Assembly (NCBI GenBank): GCA_902797965.1
Contig: CADBUY010000003.1
Coordinates: 1 to 64,000, forward strand
Source of the DNA: an uncultured bacterium
GTDB lineage: Bacteria > Cyanobacteriota > Vampirovibrionia > Gastranaerophilales > Gastranaerophilaceae
Reading direction: 5' to 3'
DNA length: 64,000 nucleotides
Both the position numbers and the translations under genes were made by a program. The number at the start of each line of letters is the position of its first letter. Within the stretch, counting starts at the first letter, position 1. Shown here one piece after another: positions 62,701 through 64,000 of the stretch. Below the pieces are notes generated by a model, which was not told the DNA's origin, searched no databases, and saw nothing but the letters and a program-made list of their open reading frames with translations.

Positions 62701-63995
62701 AGATGCTGAAGAACGGTGCAGAAGTTTTTTGTGTATCTTGAAATCGAACCTGAAGTTCCTAAAATACTTTTTATAAAATCATCAGAGAATTCTAAGTCTA
62801 AGAACATTTTGAACTTGTTAATATACATGTCTAAATTTGTATTTTTGTTTTTGTAACAACTCATTGCAAGAGGAATTTTATCAACCTGAATTTGTTTTAT
62901 TTTGCTTGTACATAGTTTCCAGGCAAGCTGTTTGTTAATATCAGTGCACGCCCAAAGTACATCAAAGATATGTTCTTTAGGAAAGTTAATTTCTTTGTTA
63001 AAACACAGTTCTCTTGATAGAGCTTCTGTTCTTTCTGTTGTTGCGTTTAGAATCTTTTTTATTTGGTCTTCCGTAAAAGTTCCGTCTTTGAGCATTTGTT
63101 TTGCAATATCCGCTCTTGTTGGATTATTGGTAAAAAGTGCTATATTGATGATAAATTCAGGTGTGTATTTTTTATCATTCAACATCTCCAAAATTAAATC
63201 TTTGTTTGATGTCTTTGTATGCCCTATGAGATTACCTAATGCAACATCGTCAAAACGATTTTGACTATATGCAGTCAAGAATACTTCTTTATTAAATGTT
63301 TCTACACCAAGTAACATATACAATTTTTGTGACAATTCACCTTTTGCAAGTTTTTTCTTTTTAGGTTTAATAAGATTCCAAACTTCCATTTTCGCTTCAA
63401 AATTTTCACCTGTAGAAGAACGAAGAACTTCGTCAATCCTATATTTTGAATCTATTGTATCTTCATAAGACAGAACTTCATCAAGAAATTTAAGTTCTTC
63501 ACTTAGTAGTGCTTCATCTTTGGATAAATATGTGACAATGTGATTGATAAAATCAGCTTCTTCTTCTGTGCCGAACAAGTATTTTTCAAAGAATTCTATT
63601 CTGTCAGGAGAAAGTTTATATAATCTGACAAATTTGATAATTTCATCTAATTCTATTTTAGATACACCATGTTTTTCTCCTGTACCGACAATTTCAAAAG
63701 GAATGTCATCTTTATTCCCGTTATTTATCATTGAAGCCTGATATTCCAAATAGAATTGTAGTTTATTCAAAGCTTCATCAGGGACTTTTCCGCCAAGGAA
63801 TAATTCAAAGAAGTCGTTTGTTAAATAAGGTCTGTTTGTAGTAGGCATTGTTAAATAACCATTTTCGGATTTTGATGCAGTACCATCATCCAAGTATGTT
63901 TCTTCAATTAATTTTTCTGTTTCAAGAATAAACTCAATGCTTTCTTTTGACAAACTTTTATCAAACAATTTATCCATGTGCCCATAATTTCCCAA
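59715..63995 (-). CDS. Giant multi-domain protein with kinase-like and HD phosphohydrolase domains; 5' end uncertain
   Basis: At least 1420 codons. The frame is open to the window edge, so the true start may be outside; ATG 63977 is the first ATG with a plausible N-terminus. Residues 1-530: helical repeats. About 532-545: a palindromic-element insert (TPPPNPLTKGARE). About 630-845: a segment resembling HipA/actin-fragmin-kinase folds (DGKLFYVKTPTS with a Lys, VEEVIASRLYRAAGIDAPNE, AWLANWDAPCNDNTQLYDNG, IIKSDVGGSM). About 975-1070: HD domain (LKFSALLHDIGKMHMSGKDE, then NIVNNHHWFEQ). The rest, to 1426, matches nothing I know. No signal peptide at the visible start. Could be a signalling enzyme or an effector acting on host or phage targets; function unknown. 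Confidence 0.78.
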   Translation of the reverse strand: MGNYGHMDKLFDKSLSKESIEFILETEKLIEETYLDDGTASKSENGYLTMPTTNRPYLTNDFFELFLGGKVPDEALNKLQFYLEYQASMINNGNKDDIPFEIVGTGEKHGVSKIELDEIIKFVRLYKLSPDRIEFFEKYLFGTEEEADFINHIVTYLSKDEALLSEELKFLDEVLSYEDTIDSKYRIDEVLRSSTGENFEAKMEVWNLIKPKKKKLAKGELSQKLYMLLGVETFNKEVFLTAYSQNRFDDVALGNLIGHTKTSNKDLILEMLNDKKYTPEFIINIALFTNNPTRADIAKQMLKDGTFTEDQIKKILNATTERTEALSRELCFNKEINFPKEHIFDVLWACTDINKQLAWKLCTSKIKQIQVDKIPLAMSCYKNKNTNLDMYINKFKMFLDLEFSDDFIKSILGTSGSISRYTKNFCTVLQHLQQQGLKAEKCVEILTSDTLSDNITQNIDALEILNLVGSEDIKLLQADGIDIYDKIQKLQKAIDVKHPIIGVQKGNEIGTLKALANNGDADEIIRRMDLTQFTPPPNPLTKGAREIYQGIPLQYTREEFMQNMSRLITEYTSGESDKLRGFTSVERRQIPDLELSEEAQDKVKQKIEEFSYQYHNRTQDEEIILDGKKCHGVRFRGSKTNGSNPGDFYLIDGKLFYVKTPTSDKLGQSVEEVIASRLYRAAGIDAPNEHYILDKNGEVIGMASEYVPDMQPRNWSYANDAETRLMFESFAVDAWLANWDAPCNDNTQLYDNGKIIKSDVGGSMHYHARGTIKSDLNGTVIELLSLIEHNSFYSKMTKQDVLNSIKRVIDIPDATIYQTIMQSPSRDTKLAETMIRRKAYLQKFYENLEKLEEGSQNIVDLIIEAQGKTVTDFKEIPDIAGTFGYIQTENGFEGLLNTQSSDKLQLTPEQKAVADKIKAEIERFTIHNRVADNANVPQEVRDFVNSILQGVPEFAPYFGKPQHGGHQYSLDIHILNVLQKSLNNPLYDAVDKDGFKLLDDESKMVLKFSALLHDIGKMHMSGKDEGHAERSAEYVYSILDRFNLPKRVKNRIINIVNNHHWFEQLCTGAIQENTVASMFRTTSDFTIARIMAQSDLESVHEGYFTSRMSRNFPKEVSNEASAYKKFNSIMDNIQAKVTQIEESSAVVTPSKWVEVAEHIGSDGKVVPRRGFPLVNIELDGKIEQFRILNLNDLDPETDMYQYGFSHIKLKDLKLLVHRFGDGEWGKFTTTKILGDNPSRFSVQSLSLINPAHTSAYSGRNFSCIMEGNNANLGVAYYKNAGTGTRKNLSNLEEELFGSHFEKSRNFFKKEFLKIMEQRGIKLNDHQYGIIMRYARNKQYIESQLQDLNLGSVTIKRQDLVDGLLAAQEVLIEKQKHDNYEAHNEETLIDCNVIAGGASLKNIEELQKNPEFLRLCRDNCNGTIILW
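62358..62397 (-). repeat. CCCTCTCCC-type palindromic element inside the giant gene
   Basis: The plus strand has CCCTCGCCCC (from 62360) and GAGGGGGTTAGGGGG; CCCTC/GAGGG closes a hairpin. Read on the coding strand it gives TPPPNPLTKGARE in frame. Confidence 0.72.
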
Positions 63996-64000
63996 ATTAT

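Noticed and set aside
1..64000. Prophage or conjugative element
   Set aside because: No integrase, terminase, capsid, relaxase or replication genes were seen; the only mobile-type gene is the RAYT.

Overview
The window is AT-rich bacterial DNA with a Gram-negative (diderm) flagellum: genes for the P-ring (FlgI), the L-ring (FlgH), the rod, the hook-filament junction and the FliOPQR export gate are all present. Several features fit the non-photosynthetic Cyanobacteriota of guts and sediments (Vampirovibrionia/Gastranaerophilales). These are the base composition, the short N-terminal 'NFKS' tags on otherwise unrelated proteins, the many lineage-specific proteins and a YidC with a large periplasmic-loop insertion. 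That assignment is an inference; no rRNA is present to prove it.

Layout. 0-2.5 kb: small lineage-specific ORFs, tRNA-Ser(GCT) and a REP-associated tyrosine transposase (RAYT) accompanied by its REP palindrome. 2.5-13.2 kb: a PhoB/PhoR-type two-component system, a GH13 glycosidase with a membrane acyltransferase, a reverse-order toxin-antitoxin pair, a frameshifted EF-hand gene, and an unknown membrane protein followed by a Na/Pi cotransporter. Three promoters in this stretch share the same box (CTAACAAT-N3-CTAACAAT-N7-TATAAT), which suggests a local phosphate regulon. 13.6-23.2 kb: a GtrA protein and the flagellar rod/ring/hook-junction genes (lytic transglycosylase, flgF, flgG, flgA, flgI, flgJ, unknown, flgH, flgN, flgK, flgL). 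23.2-31.7 kb: a CheR-like methyltransferase, pheT, four glycosyltransferases around a palindrome-rich gap, and a YjbR-family protein. 31.7-35.3 kb (minus strand): a cluster of unknown coiled-coil and glycine-rich proteins, two of which share matching N- and C-terminal helices. 35.6-42.2 kb: yidC, efp, accB, accC, murF, mnmE. 42.2-46.3 kb (minus): a fliN-like gene, fliO, fliP, fliQ, a periplasmic protein and fliR. 46.4-51.5 kb (minus): a second glycosyltransferase cluster, one gene of which is frameshifted. 51.5-59.7 kb: an ion transporter, pilT, a glutamate synthase small-subunit-like protein, wecB, a UDP-galactopyranose-mutase-like flavoprotein and a GT-C-like membrane protein. 59.7-64 kb (minus): a very large protein with a possible HipA/actin-fragmin-kinase-like region and an HD domain.

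How it fits together. The two flagellar blocks share a promoter signature (TTGATG-N20-TATwrTAT), so they are probably co-regulated. The glycosyltransferases, WecB, GtrA and the acyltransferase point to a variable surface polysaccharide. The DNA carries several families of small palindromic elements. One family (CCCTCTCCC-type) has entered three different genes in the same translated reading, giving '(P)NPLP'-like peptides. Several genes have a -10 box exactly 6-7 nt before the start codon, which suggests leaderless mRNAs.

Best candidates for something undescribed: the 31.7-35.3 kb cluster with flagellin-like terminal helices, the 1426-residue kinase-like/HD protein, the protein-coding palindromic insertions, and the three-promoter Pho-type regulon.
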